Shown here in pieces: positions 1-8,029 of a stretch of DNA of 64,000 bases. Origin of the DNA: Gammaproteobacteria bacterium (GTDB lineage: Bacteria > Pseudomonadota > Gammaproteobacteria > Steroidobacterales > Steroidobacteraceae); the NCBI GenBank assembly GCA_021323735.1, contig JAJPKM010000044.1, positions 62,001-126,000 on the forward strand, given 5' to 3'. Each line of letters begins with the position of its first letter. Position 1 is the first letter of the stretch. Position numbers and translations under genes: made by a program. The notes below the pieces were generated by a model that was given only the letters and a program-made list of their open reading frames with translations, ran no database searches and was not told the DNA's origin.

Positions 1-203
1 GCGACTTGCACGTGGTGCGCCTGGACGGCCGGCCGGTGGATTGGGAGACGGCAATCGTGCGCGCGCTCGGCTGTTTCCTGTCGCTGTTCGTCGTGTTCCT
101 AGGCTTTATCTGGATTGCCTTCGACGCCAATAATCAGGCATGGCACGACAAGATCGCCGGGACGGTGGTGGTGCGGGCCAAGCGAGTCGTGCCGCTGCGG
201 TGA
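1..203 (+). CDS. RDD-family membrane protein, C-terminal end (partial)
   Basis: The reading frame is open from the left edge and stops at 201-203; the gene starts upstream of the window. The last 65 residues show one hydrophobic segment (ALGCFLSLFVVFLGFIWIAFD) followed by NNQAWHDKIAGTVVV, the usual end of an RDD domain (an aspartate-containing hydrophilic loop and the WHD-K-GT-VV tail). RDD proteins are small multi-spanning inner-membrane proteins of poorly defined, probably transport-related, role. The product cannot be named further because the arginine and aspartate signature segments lie outside. Confidence 0.8.
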   Translation, partial: DLHVVRLDGRPVDWETAIVRALGCFLSLFVVFLGFIWIAFDANNQAWHDKIAGTVVVRAKRVVPLR

Positions 204-245
204 GCCTCGCGGCCGAATCGCCGGGAGGCGAAGCCGGCGCCTGGT

Positions 246-1013
246 TCACAAACGCTCACGGATGGCGGCCGGGAGCAGCGCCTTGTATCGCCGGCTCAAG
301 GGAAGCCGCTCGCCGTTTCTCAGCAGCAATTCAAAGTCGCCGTGAAACATCGGCTGCAGCTCCGCAATGAAGCTGAGCTTCACCACGTGGGCGCGATGCA
401 CTTGGATGAACTCGCCGGCATCCAGCTGGGCGACCAGCGTGGCCAGCGGTTCACGCACCAGGTGCACTTTGCCGCCCGCGTGTATCTCGACATAGTTGCC
501 TGCCGCCGATAGCCGATCGATGCTGTCGACCGGAATGAAATAGGCGCGCGCGCGATCGCGTACCAGAATTTGCTTGAGGGGCGCTTGCTGCCCCTGCAGG
601 GCTGCCAAGACCCGCCGCACCCGTTCCTCGAAGTCGCCCTGATCGGGATCCGCCAGTTCGCTCTTGACGCGCTCGGCGCTGCGCAAAAATCGATCGCGGT
701 CGAAGGGCTTGAGCAAATAATCGAGCGCCTGCACGTCGAAGGCTCTGACGGCATACTCGGAATAGGCGGTCGTGAATACGATGTGGATGGAAACCAGCCC
801 GCGGATCGCTTCGATGACTTCAAAGCCGCTGTGATCGCCCAGCTGAATGTCCAGATACGCCACATCCGGCCGATGAGCCGTGATTTGCGTCACCGCGCTG
901 TCAACCGAATCCGCTTCGGCGACCACGCGAAATTCGGGCAGGAGCGCGAGGAAACGCCGAAGCTTGGCGCGTGCCGGCGGTTCATCGTCGACGATGATGA
1001 CCGAATGGGTCAA
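246..1013 (-). CDS. LytTR-family DNA-binding response regulator
   Basis: 255 residues. The N-terminal receiver domain (about 4-120) has the acidic pair in VIIVDDEPPARA, the phospho-acceptor Asp in DVAYLDIQLGDHSG and the Lys of LLKPFDRDRF. The C-terminal half (about 150-253) is a LytTR DNA-binding domain (IDRLSAAGNYVEIHAG and HRAHVVKLSFI motifs), as in AlgR/LytR/YehT. Its start overlaps the stop of the upstream kinase gene by four bases (ATGA), so the pair is translationally coupled and almost certainly forms a LytS/LytR-type two-component system. The target genes cannot be read from the sequence; the acyltransferase ahead in the operon is the nearest candidate. Confidence 0.92.
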   Translation of the reverse strand: MTHSVIIVDDEPPARAKLRRFLALLPEFRVVAEADSVDSAVTQITAHRPDVAYLDIQLGDHSGFEVIEAIRGLVSIHIVFTTAYSEYAVRAFDVQALDYLLKPFDRDRFLRSAERVKSELADPDQGDFEERVRRVLAALQGQQAPLKQILVRDRARAYFIPVDSIDRLSAAGNYVEIHAGGKVHLVREPLATLVAQLDAGEFIQVHRAHVVKLSFIAELQPMFHGDFELLLRNGERLPLSRRYKALLPAAIRERL

Positions 1014-2092
1014 TTCTCGACCGGAAAGCTCAAGGTAACCACGGTTCCTGTCGGCTCGCGCCTGCCCAAGCTGAATGTATGCGTTCCCGGAAACAGCAGC
1101 TCCAATCGTCGCGCCACATTGGAGAGCCCCGTGCCCGGCTTGATGGTCGTATCGCTCATGCCCATGCCATTATCGCTGATGGTATAGAGAAGGATCGAGC
1201 CCTGTCGCGACACGTCCACCCACAGATTGCCGCGACCCATGGGCAGTCCATGCTTCAGCGCATTTTCAACCAGCGGCTGCAACAGAAGACGGGGAACCTC
1301 CACTGCGTCGAGTCCCGGGGCGACTTTCAGGTCGAACGATAGTTGTCCGCGAAAGCGCTCCGTCATCATCGAGGCATAGCCTCGCAGCCATTCCAGCTCA
1401 CGCCCCAGCGGCACCAGAACATGATTGTCCGAGTCATAGGCGGCGCGCAGCAGTCCGCCCAAATCGCTGATCATACGGTCCGCGGCGTCCACGTCTTCAT
1501 GCATGCGATTGGAAATGGCATTGAGCGCATTGAAGAGAAAATGGGGTTCGATTTGCGCGGTCAAGTGCTTGAGGCGAGCCTGGCTGAGTTCGGTGGCAAG
1601 CTCTGCCGCGCGCAGCTCGCCGGTGCGCCTGACTTTGAATTCGCGGTTTGCAAAGATCACCACCAGGATGACCACGTAGGTGATGAGGTCTTTTTGCAGC
1701 TCGTAAAACGCCTGCACAGGAAGGCTATCCCAACCATAGTGCTGACCGACGGCAGCATACGCCAACTTGCGAAGGATCAGAATGCCGGCAACGTGCAGCG
1801 CGCAGAACACCAGCGCGGCGCATGCATGCGCCACGAAGACGGGCCATCGCGGACGTGCGTCCAATCGAAAGCGCCGCTCGAAGTGCACGATGAAGGGAAC
1901 GAGCGAAAAGACGACGATGGCACTGCTGATTTCCCACACCAGCGGCTTCCACGCCGCGATGTCCGGTTCGTTGCGCAGGCCGACGATCTGATTGATCCCA
2001 AGGTACACGCCGAGCAGCAAGACCAGGACCACGTACAGCGCCCATCTGGAACGAGTGGTGCGGAGCGGGCTGTCGTTGGGGAACGCGGCCAT
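1010..2092 (-). CDS. LytS/YehU-type sensor histidine kinase
   Basis: 360 residues from the ATG at 2092 (a GTG at 2110 is an alternative; neither has a strong ribosome site). Four or so hydrophobic segments occupy residues 15-140, then comes the His_kinase family motif LTAQIEPHFLFNALNAISN, with the phospho-accepting His in the HFLFN box, and an HATPase_c domain with LLLQPLVENALKHG and SDNGMGMS. This is the LytS/YehU/BtsS subfamily that partners LytTR regulators, matching the next gene. It lies 20 bp behind the acyltransferase gene on the same strand and overlaps the regulator start. The signal sensed is unknown. Confidence 0.9.
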   Translation of the reverse strand: MAAFPNDSPLRTTRSRWALYVVLVLLLGVYLGINQIVGLRNEPDIAAWKPLVWEISSAIVVFSLVPFIVHFERRFRLDARPRWPVFVAHACAALVFCALHVAGILILRKLAYAAVGQHYGWDSLPVQAFYELQKDLITYVVILVVIFANREFKVRRTGELRAAELATELSQARLKHLTAQIEPHFLFNALNAISNRMHEDVDAADRMISDLGGLLRAAYDSDNHVLVPLGRELEWLRGYASMMTERFRGQLSFDLKVAPGLDAVEVPRLLLQPLVENALKHGLPMGRGNLWVDVSRQGSILLYTISDNGMGMSDTTIKPGTGLSNVARRLELLFPGTHTFSLGRREPTGTVVTLSFPVEN

Positions 2093-2112
2093 CGGGTTGC
2101 TCTGACTCACGC

Positions 2113-3378
2113 CTAGTTGATGTCCTGGGGCACAGCGTGTTCCGGGGCAACGCGCTGGGCCACCGGCGCGTTGCCGCGGGCCGTGCGTTCGGGTGCAGCG
2201 CTGCACGCGCCGCGCTCGAGACCGAACACGGGGCGCAGCAACGGCACGCGCCGTATGACTTCATACCCTAGGAAACACGCTGCGACGGTGACCAGCACCA
2301 GTAACACCCCCTCCACCGGAGGATACAAATGCGACGGCTTCACGGCATGTGCCGTCACGACGATGACTGTCTGATGAAGTATATACACGGGGAATATCGC
2401 GGTGGTCAGGTAGCGCCGGGCTGCGCTGTCGTGGGTCAGATGGCGGTGGGCAAAGCCGACGACGGCGGCAATGGCCAGCCATTGCTCGGTGCCGTAAACA
2501 ACGCGCCCAAACAGGCGCAGTGCCTGCGGCGGTATGGCCGCATCATCGTTGTAGGCGCTGAAATAGGCACTCAAGAACGCCCAACCCAGAGCTGCGAGGC
2601 CCAAGGTCAGCCACCGGGCGCGGTTGAGCGTTGCCCAAGGCGCCCGCGTGCCCGCCAACGAGAACCCCAGCAGGAACACCCCGAAATACATGGCGTGGTT
2701 GTACCAATCGCCGGCCAAGGCGTGCGTGGAGGGAAATCTCGGTGCCAAACCGAAGCGAATGACGCACAAATAGGCCACCGGCCAGACCAGAATACCCAGC
2801 CCCGCCAGGTGCCGTTCGGCGAACCGGCGCAGCCACGGAATGATGGGCGGCGCGAGGCGTACCGCCGCGTAAAGCACCAGGGTGTAGACCCAGAGATAGG
2901 CCACGAACCACAAATGGTTCCATGTCGGCATGATCAGGCAGTCGGTGCCGCGGCAGAATCCGTGGAAGCCGGTGATGTACAGGCGAAAAAACTCGGCATA
3001 GCTGCCCGGGTAGCCGAGCTTCTCCACGACTTCCAGGTAGGACTGCGGTGGGACGATCACCAGCATGCCGAAGGCCAATGGGATCAGCAGACGAGTGGAG
3101 CGCTGGCCCAGGAAGCTGCGCGTTCCTTGCCGCGCCAACAAATAGCCGGTGGCGACCCCGGATACCAAGAACAACAGCGACAACCGCCACGGAGAGGTCA
3201 ACATCATCAGCGGCTCGATGTCGTGCGAGGCGTGTGGACTCTTCACATGCCAGTCCCAAGTCACGTAGTACATGCCGACGTGGTAGAAGATCAGCAGCAT
3301 GAACGCGCCGATCCTCACCCAATCGAGGTCGTAGCGGCGTTCACCCAGGTCTTCTTTGAAGAGAATCTGCGCGGTCAT
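2113..3378 (-). CDS. Acyltransferase family 3 membrane protein
   Basis: 421 residues, about ten membrane helices. The start at 3378 has a GGAGG site six bases upstream. RRYDLDWVRIGAFMLLIFYHVGMYY is the typical N-terminal acyltransferase-3 (OafA/OpgC-like) segment with the catalytic-type His in FYHVG; a second motif is the LWFVAYLWVYTLVLY segment. Such proteins O-acylate surface glycans or glucans at the inner membrane; the OpgC-like architecture suggests succinylation of periplasmic glucans or similar, but the substrate is not readable. First gene of an apparent operon with the LytS/LytTR pair, suggesting that this pair controls or is co-expressed with an envelope modification. Confidence 0.85.
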   Translation of the reverse strand: MTAQILFKEDLGERRYDLDWVRIGAFMLLIFYHVGMYYVTWDWHVKSPHASHDIEPLMMLTSPWRLSLLFLVSGVATGYLLARQGTRSFLGQRSTRLLIPLAFGMLVIVPPQSYLEVVEKLGYPGSYAEFFRLYITGFHGFCRGTDCLIMPTWNHLWFVAYLWVYTLVLYAAVRLAPPIIPWLRRFAERHLAGLGILVWPVAYLCVIRFGLAPRFPSTHALAGDWYNHAMYFGVFLLGFSLAGTRAPWATLNRARWLTLGLAALGWAFLSAYFSAYNDDAAIPPQALRLFGRVVYGTEQWLAIAAVVGFAHRHLTHDSAARRYLTTAIFPVYILHQTVIVVTAHAVKPSHLYPPVEGVLLVLVTVAACFLGYEVIRRVPLLRPVFGLERGACSAAPERTARGNAPVAQRVAPEHAVPQDIN

Positions 3379-3493
3379 AGGGCCTCCGATTTGATGTGGG
3401 CGAAAGCCTGGACGCGGTGAGCAATTGCCGCAACTCACCTGGGATAAGCGGGACTTAACGCAGGATGAACGGCGAATATGCCATCATTGGGCC

Positions 3494-3685
3494 GTGACCC
3501 AAGGCAATGACAATCCGCTCGAAGCGTATGTGCGCGAGGCGCTTACGCTGCAGGGCTATCGCTTCGATGAGGCAAAAATTGCCGAAATCGCTGCGCAATT
3601 CGCGCGCCTCGAAGCCATCGCGCGGACGGTCTTCGATTGGCCCCTGCCGTTCGCCTCGGAAGCGGCGCCGGTGTTTCGCCCGTGA
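3494..3685 (+). CDS. AtzG-like small subunit (DUF4089)
   Basis: 63 residues from the GTG at 3494 (VTQGNDNPLEAYVREALTLQ). A longer in-frame ATG exists at 3425, but the family is about 60 residues long and begins with this helix, so the GTG is preferred. The sequence DEAKIAEIAAQFARLEAIARTVFDWPL fits the DUF4089/AtzG-like family. AtzG forms a complex with the amidase AtzE in the cyanuric-acid pathway (1-carboxybiuret hydrolysis). The GTGA overlap with the next gene, an AtzE-like amidase, supports this pairing. Whether this copy acts on carboxybiuret or another amide is not known; no cyanuric acid hydrolase is in the window. Confidence 0.75.
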   Translation: MTQGNDNPLEAYVREALTLQGYRFDEAKIAEIAAQFARLEAIARTVFDWPLPFASEAAPVFRP

Positions 3686-5091
3686 TCGGTTCGGCCGCCG
3701 ACATCGTCCGCCAAATCGGGCGGGGTGAGCGCAGTGCCGCTTCGGTGCTGGCGGAAACCAAGGATTTGATCCGGACGCGCAACCCCGATTTGAACTGTTT
3801 CACCGCCACGACCTTCGAGCGTGCCGAGCGCGAAGCCGCCGCAATCGATGCACTGCGGGCGCAGGGCAAAACGCTGCCGCCGCTGGCGGGCGTGCCCTAT
3901 GCAGTGAAAAACCTGTTCGACATCGAAGGGATGGTGACGCTGGCGGGGGCGAAGGTGAATGCCGCCAACCCTCCGGCGGCCGCGGACGCCACCCTCGTCG
4001 CGCGCATGCGGCGCGCCGGTGCGGTGCTGGTGGGCGCGCTCAACATGGAGGAGCTCGCCTACGGATTCACCACGGAGAATCCTCACTACGGCACCACGCG
4101 CAATCCGCATGATCACTCGCGCGGCGCGGGCGGATCCTCGGGCGGCTCGGCCGCCGCGGTGGGCGCGGGCATGGTGCCGATAACCTTGGGCTCGGATACC
4201 AGTGGGTCGATTCGCGTGCCCGCGTCGCTGTGCGGTGTGTTTGGATTGAAGCCCACGTATGGACGCCTGTCGCGCAGCGGCACGTTTCCCTTCGTCAACA
4301 GCTTCGATCATGTGGGGCCCTTCGGCACCGGCGTCGCGGATCTCGCGCTTTCCTATGACGCCATGCAGGGACCTGATCCTAAGGACCCCGCCTGTGCGCA
4401 GCGTGCGGTGGAGGCGGTCGGCGCGGCGCCGATACTGAACCCTGGTCTGCGCATCGGTATCCTCGGCGGATGGTTCCAGGAGTGGGCAGGCCCTGCCGCC
4501 CGCCGTGCCGTGCAATTGGTGGCCGACGCCCTGGGGGCAACGCAGCGCTGCGAGCTTACGGGCGCCGAAGCGGCGCGCGCCGCCGCGTACATCGTGACCG
4601 GGGCCGAAGGCGGCGCATTGCACCGCCCGCGCTTGATCGAACGCTATGCGGAGTTCGGTCCGGCGGCGCGCGATCGCTTGGTGGCCGGCAGCTTGATCCC
4701 GGCCGACTGGGTGGTGCAGGCACAGCGTGTGCGCCAGAGCGTGCATCGAGAAGCGATGGAGCTGTTCCAGAGATTCGACCTGCTGCTGGCGGCAGCCTCC
4801 CCGGTGGTCGCTCCTCGCGTCGGTGAAGAGACGCTGCTGATCAATGACCGCAGTATTCCCACCAAGGCCGGTCTCGGCGTGCTCACACAGCCCATTTCGT
4901 GTATCGGACTGCCGGTGTGCACGGTCCCAGTCTGGCCCGGCGGCGATGGGCCCTCGAGAGGGCAGGATTTGCCCGTGGGCGTGCAGCTCATCGGGGCGCC
5001 TTGGCGCGAGGACCTATGCCTCAGCGCGGGCAACGTGCTCGAGCGCGCGGGCGTCGCGGCGTTTCGGCTACCTTACGGCGCAACGGGCTAG
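3682..5091 (+). CDS. AtzE-like amidase (amidase signature family)
   Basis: 469 residues from the GTG at 3682, which overlaps the stop of the small-subunit gene. Amidase-signature features are all present: the catalytic Lys in VPYAVKNLFDIEG, the glycine/serine-rich stretch RGAGGSSGGSAAAVGAGM with the cis-Ser, and the nucleophilic Ser region GSDTSGSIRVPAS. Pairing with a DUF4089 protein is characteristic of AtzE (1-carboxybiuret hydrolase) and its relatives. Four bases downstream begins a formamidase-family gene, so the three genes look like one operon for hydrolysing amide or urea-like compounds. The exact substrate is inference. Confidence 0.85.
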   Translation: MIGSAADIVRQIGRGERSAASVLAETKDLIRTRNPDLNCFTATTFERAEREAAAIDALRAQGKTLPPLAGVPYAVKNLFDIEGMVTLAGAKVNAANPPAAADATLVARMRRAGAVLVGALNMEELAYGFTTENPHYGTTRNPHDHSRGAGGSSGGSAAAVGAGMVPITLGSDTSGSIRVPASLCGVFGLKPTYGRLSRSGTFPFVNSFDHVGPFGTGVADLALSYDAMQGPDPKDPACAQRAVEAVGAAPILNPGLRIGILGGWFQEWAGPAARRAVQLVADALGATQRCELTGAEAARAAAYIVTGAEGGALHRPRLIERYAEFGPAARDRLVAGSLIPADWVVQAQRVRQSVHREAMELFQRFDLLLAAASPVVAPRVGEETLLINDRSIPTKAGLGVLTQPISCIGLPVCTVPVWPGGDGPSRGQDLPVGVQLIGAPWREDLCLSAGNVLERAGVAAFRLPYGATG

Positions 5092-5095
5092 TTTC

Positions 5096-6031
5096 ATGGA
5101 ACACATACTCGGCGCCGAACCCACTCACTCGCGCTGGAGCCGCGCCTTGCCGCCGCGCCTGTCCATCAACCCCGGCGACACGGTGCACATGGAATGTCAG
5201 GACTCGAGCGGCAGTCAGGTTCGGCCCGGCTCGACGCTGGCCGACTACCTCGCCGTCGACCGCAACAAAATCCATGCGCTCACCGGTCCCATCGAAATAC
5301 AGGGCGCCGAACCCGGCGATGTGCTGCAGATCGACATTCTCGAGGTCGTGCACAAAGGCTGGGCATGGTCCAGTGTGATCACCGGCCTAGGTTTCCTGAA
5401 GGAGCGCTTCACGGATCCCTATCTCTTTCACTGGAGCCTGGAACGCGACGTCACGCGCTCGCTGCATCCGGCGGTGGTGCCGCTGCGCCCCTTCTGCGGT
5501 GTGATGGGGGTTGCCGGTGCCCAGGATGGGGAGTTTCGCACCCGCCCGCCCGGAGCATTCGGCGGCAACATGGATGTGCGCGAGCTCAGTACCGGCGCCA
5601 CCCTGTACCTGCCGGTGTTCAACCGCGGGGCGCTGTTTTCCGCCGGCGATCCGCATGCCGCGCAGGGCGATGGCGAAGTCTGCATCAACGGCATGGAGTG
5701 CCCCGCGGACGCGACGCTGCGATTTCACATTCACAAGGGGCGCGCATTGCGCGGACCCTTGATCGAATCGACGGAATCCATGTGCACCGAGGGTGCGGCC
5801 GATTCCTGGGTGGTCGTGGAATCCGGCATTGATGCCTTGGCTGCCGCACGCGCCGCTACCTTGCGCATGATCGATTTGCTTACCGAGGTGTGGGGCTTCG
5901 AACCTGTGCAGGCCTATGTGCTGTGCAGCGTTGCGATGAAGCTGCGCTTGAGCCAGGTGGTCAATGAGCCGATGATCACGGTGAGCGCCGCGCTGGCCAA
6001 ACGCGTGCTGCCGCCGCGCAAGCTATTTTAA
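5096..6031 (+). CDS. Acetamidase/formamidase family protein
   Basis: 311 residues from the ATG at 5096, four bases after the amidase stop. The frame stays open upstream, inside the amidase gene, but only this start gives the family N-terminus (SRWSRALPPRLSINPGDTVHMEC). Typical FmdA/AmdA features follow: LTGPIEIQGAEPGDVLQIDIL, GAFGGNMDVRELSTGATLYLPV and GDPHAAQGDGEVCINGMEC, which contribute the metal-binding active site. Such enzymes release ammonia from formamide or short amides. In this operon it probably completes breakdown of an amide made available by the AtzE-like enzyme. Confidence 0.88.
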   Translation: MEHILGAEPTHSRWSRALPPRLSINPGDTVHMECQDSSGSQVRPGSTLADYLAVDRNKIHALTGPIEIQGAEPGDVLQIDILEVVHKGWAWSSVITGLGFLKERFTDPYLFHWSLERDVTRSLHPAVVPLRPFCGVMGVAGAQDGEFRTRPPGAFGGNMDVRELSTGATLYLPVFNRGALFSAGDPHAAQGDGEVCINGMECPADATLRFHIHKGRALRGPLIESTESMCTEGAADSWVVVESGIDALAAARAATLRMIDLLTEVWGFEPVQAYVLCSVAMKLRLSQVVNEPMITVSAALAKRVLPPRKLF

Positions 6032-6034
6032 TAT

Positions 6035-7003
6035 TCATAAGGGCCGCCGATGCCGGGTCAGGGTGGCGGCAATCGAGGCCAGCACGGCCATTCGTACCGC
6101 AACGCCGTTGTTCACCTGTTCGCGAATGACGGAACGCGGCCCGTCGGCCACTTCCGATGAGATTTCAACGCCCCGGTTCATGGGTCCCGGATGCATGACC
6201 AGCACGCTGGGCGCGGCCAACTTCAGCCGTTGCGGCGTCAATCCGAAATCCCGGAAGTAGGCGGCATCATCCAGCGCCGCGGCTTGCGCCATGCGTTCCT
6301 TTTGAATCCGCAGCATCATCACCACGTCGGCGCCCGCAATGCCGTCCTCGATGCGCGTGAAGCGCTGCGCCCCGCGGAACTCGGCTTCTTCCGGCAGCAA
6401 CGCCAGCGGCGCTACCAGCCGCACATCCGTGGTGCCCAAGGTGCTCAAGGCGGTGGCTGCCGATCGGGCCACCCGCGAGTGTTTGATGTCGCCCACGATG
6501 GCGACTTTGAGGCCGGCAAAGCGGCGCTTGTGGGTGCGAATCGTCAGCACGTCGAGCAAACCTTGGGTGGGATGCGACAAATGCGCCTCACCCGCGCTGA
6601 TCACCGACACATGCGGCGCGACGTGATCGATCAGGAATTCCGGCATGCCCGCTTCCGAGTCGCGAATGACGAACACGTCGGTGTTCATCGCCTCGAGCGT
6701 GTAGATCGTGTCCAACATGCTTTCGCCCTTGGCGCGCGAGCTGGAGTGCAGGTCGAGATTGAGGACATGGGCTCCCAAACGCCGGCTCGCGAGATCGAAC
6801 GAGGCGCGCGTGCGCGTGCTGGGTTCGAAAAATAAATTGGCCAGCGTGATGCCGGCCAGTTCGCGCCCCTCATAAGCCGGCTGTCCCGGCAGGCGGCGGT
6901 AGCGTTCCGCCCGGTCGAGAATTGCCGTCAGCGCATCGCGCGTCAGGCCGTCGAGCGTGATGAGGTGGCGCAAGCCCCCCGCGCTGTCTTGTTGTGATTG
7001 CAT
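6035..7003 (-). CDS. pyrB: Aspartate carbamoyltransferase catalytic chain
   Basis: 322 residues from the ATG at 7003, preceded by TGAGG. Signature motifs: FFEPSTRTRASFDLASRRLG (carbamoyl-phosphate binding), KGESMLDT, HPTQGLLDVLTI, GDIKHSRVARS, RIQKERM and VMHPGPMNRGVEI. It makes N-carbamoyl-aspartate from carbamoyl phosphate and aspartate, the committed step of pyrimidine synthesis. It follows ruvX by 8 bp, the common yqgE-ruvX-pyrB gammaproteobacterial order (pyrR is absent between them). No regulatory pyrI or dihydroorotase gene follows in the window. Confidence 0.95.
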   Translation of the reverse strand: MQSQQDSAGGLRHLITLDGLTRDALTAILDRAERYRRLPGQPAYEGRELAGITLANLFFEPSTRTRASFDLASRRLGAHVLNLDLHSSSRAKGESMLDTIYTLEAMNTDVFVIRDSEAGMPEFLIDHVAPHVSVISAGEAHLSHPTQGLLDVLTIRTHKRRFAGLKVAIVGDIKHSRVARSAATALSTLGTTDVRLVAPLALLPEEAEFRGAQRFTRIEDGIAGADVVMMLRIQKERMAQAAALDDAAYFRDFGLTPQRLKLAAPSVLVMHPGPMNRGVEISSEVADGPRSVIREQVNNGVAVRMAVLASIAATLTRHRRPL

Positions 7004-7011
7004 TCTGCGCC

Positions 7012-7452
7012 TCAGGTATTTTCGCTGAACCAACGTTCCAATATCACGCAGGCCGCTGCTGCGTCGACATCCGACTTTGCCACGCGCCGCCGCCTCGAGC
7101 CCGACTCGCGCGCCGATTTCAGGCGCGCCTGGGCTTCGAGCGAGGAGTAACGTTCGTCGATCATCGCAACTTCAAGTCCGTAGCGGCGCTTAAGCTCGGC
7201 CGCAAAGCTCCGAGCGGCCAAGGTCTGCCCGCTGTCGGAACCATCCACATTATACGGTAGCCCGACCACCGCCATGTCGGGTTGCCACTCGCGCATCAGC
7301 GAGGCGATGGCCGGCCAGGGCCCCGCCGAATCGACGGGAATCGACTTGAGGGCCGAAGCGCTGCGGCTCAGCGTGTCGCCGCAGGCAACGCCGATTCTGC
7401 GCCGGCCAAAATCGAAAGCCAGAACGACCTTCGGCCGGGACGACTCAGGCAT
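7012..7452 (-). CDS. ruvX: Putative Holliday junction resolvase / pre-16S rRNA nuclease YqgF
   Basis: 146 residues, family length. The RNase H-like fold is seen in VLAFDFGRRRIGVACGD (first catalytic Asp), VVGLPYNVDGSDSGQT, MIDERYSSLEAQ and KSDVDAAAACVILERWF. The family is implicated in 5'-end maturation of 16S rRNA and was earlier proposed as a Holliday junction resolvase. Its start lies inside the end of the yqgE gene (8-bp overlap), and pyrB follows immediately, so the three are probably cotranscribed. Confidence 0.95.
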   Translation of the reverse strand: MPESSRPKVVLAFDFGRRRIGVACGDTLSRSASALKSIPVDSAGPWPAIASLMREWQPDMAVVGLPYNVDGSDSGQTLAARSFAAELKRRYGLEVAMIDERYSSLEAQARLKSARESGSRRRRVAKSDVDAAAACVILERWFSENT

Positions 7453-8008
7453 TTCCGCCGATGGGGCTGACTCGGGACAATTCCACGCCGAGCAAGCGGC
7501 CGGCGGCCTGCCAGCGCGATTCGAACGGCAGATCGAAAATCAGCGCCGGATCCACCGGGGCGCTGAGCCAGGCGTTGGCGCGAAGCTCTTCTTCCAACTG
7601 GCCGCCGTCCCAGCCGGCGTAGCCCAAGGCAATGATGGCCTCGGCCGGACCCTGGCCTCGTCCCATGGCGGCCAGAATATCGCGTGAAGTCGTCACATGC
7701 AGCGTATCGGAAACCTTGAGCGTCGAATCCCATTCGCCATGGGGCCGGTGTACCACGAAGCCGCGATCGGTTTGCATGGGACCGCCGCGCAGGACCTGGC
7801 GGTCTCGCAGCGGCTCCTCCTTGAGCTCGATTTCCAGCTGTTCGAAAATTTCGCTCATGCGCATCGGCAGGGGTTTGTTGAGAATGAGGCCCAGCGCGCC
7901 GCGTGAAGTGTGATCGCAAATCAAGGCCACGGTCCGGGCAAAGTTCGGATCGCCCATGTAGGGCATGGCGATCAGTAGCTGGTTCGTCAGATAGCCGGAT
8001 TCGCTCAT
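7445..8008 (-). CDS. yqgE: UPF0301/AlgH family protein YqgE
   Basis: 187 residues. LTNQLLIAMPYMGDPNFARTVALICDHTSRGALGLILNKPLPM is the family N-terminus, with VLRGGPMQTDRGFVVH and GYAGWDGGQLEEELRANAW in the later part. The function is unsettled (AlgH was reported as an alginate regulator in Pseudomonas). It overlaps ruvX and follows the TonB-like gene by 21 bp on the same strand. Confidence 0.95.
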   Translation of the reverse strand: MSESGYLTNQLLIAMPYMGDPNFARTVALICDHTSRGALGLILNKPLPMRMSEIFEQLEIELKEEPLRDRQVLRGGPMQTDRGFVVHRPHGEWDSTLKVSDTLHVTTSRDILAAMGRGQGPAEAIIALGYAGWDGGQLEEELRANAWLSAPVDPALIFDLPFESRWQAAGRLLGVELSRVSPIGGNA

Positions 8009-8029
8009 GACTTTCGTATCGCCAGCAGC

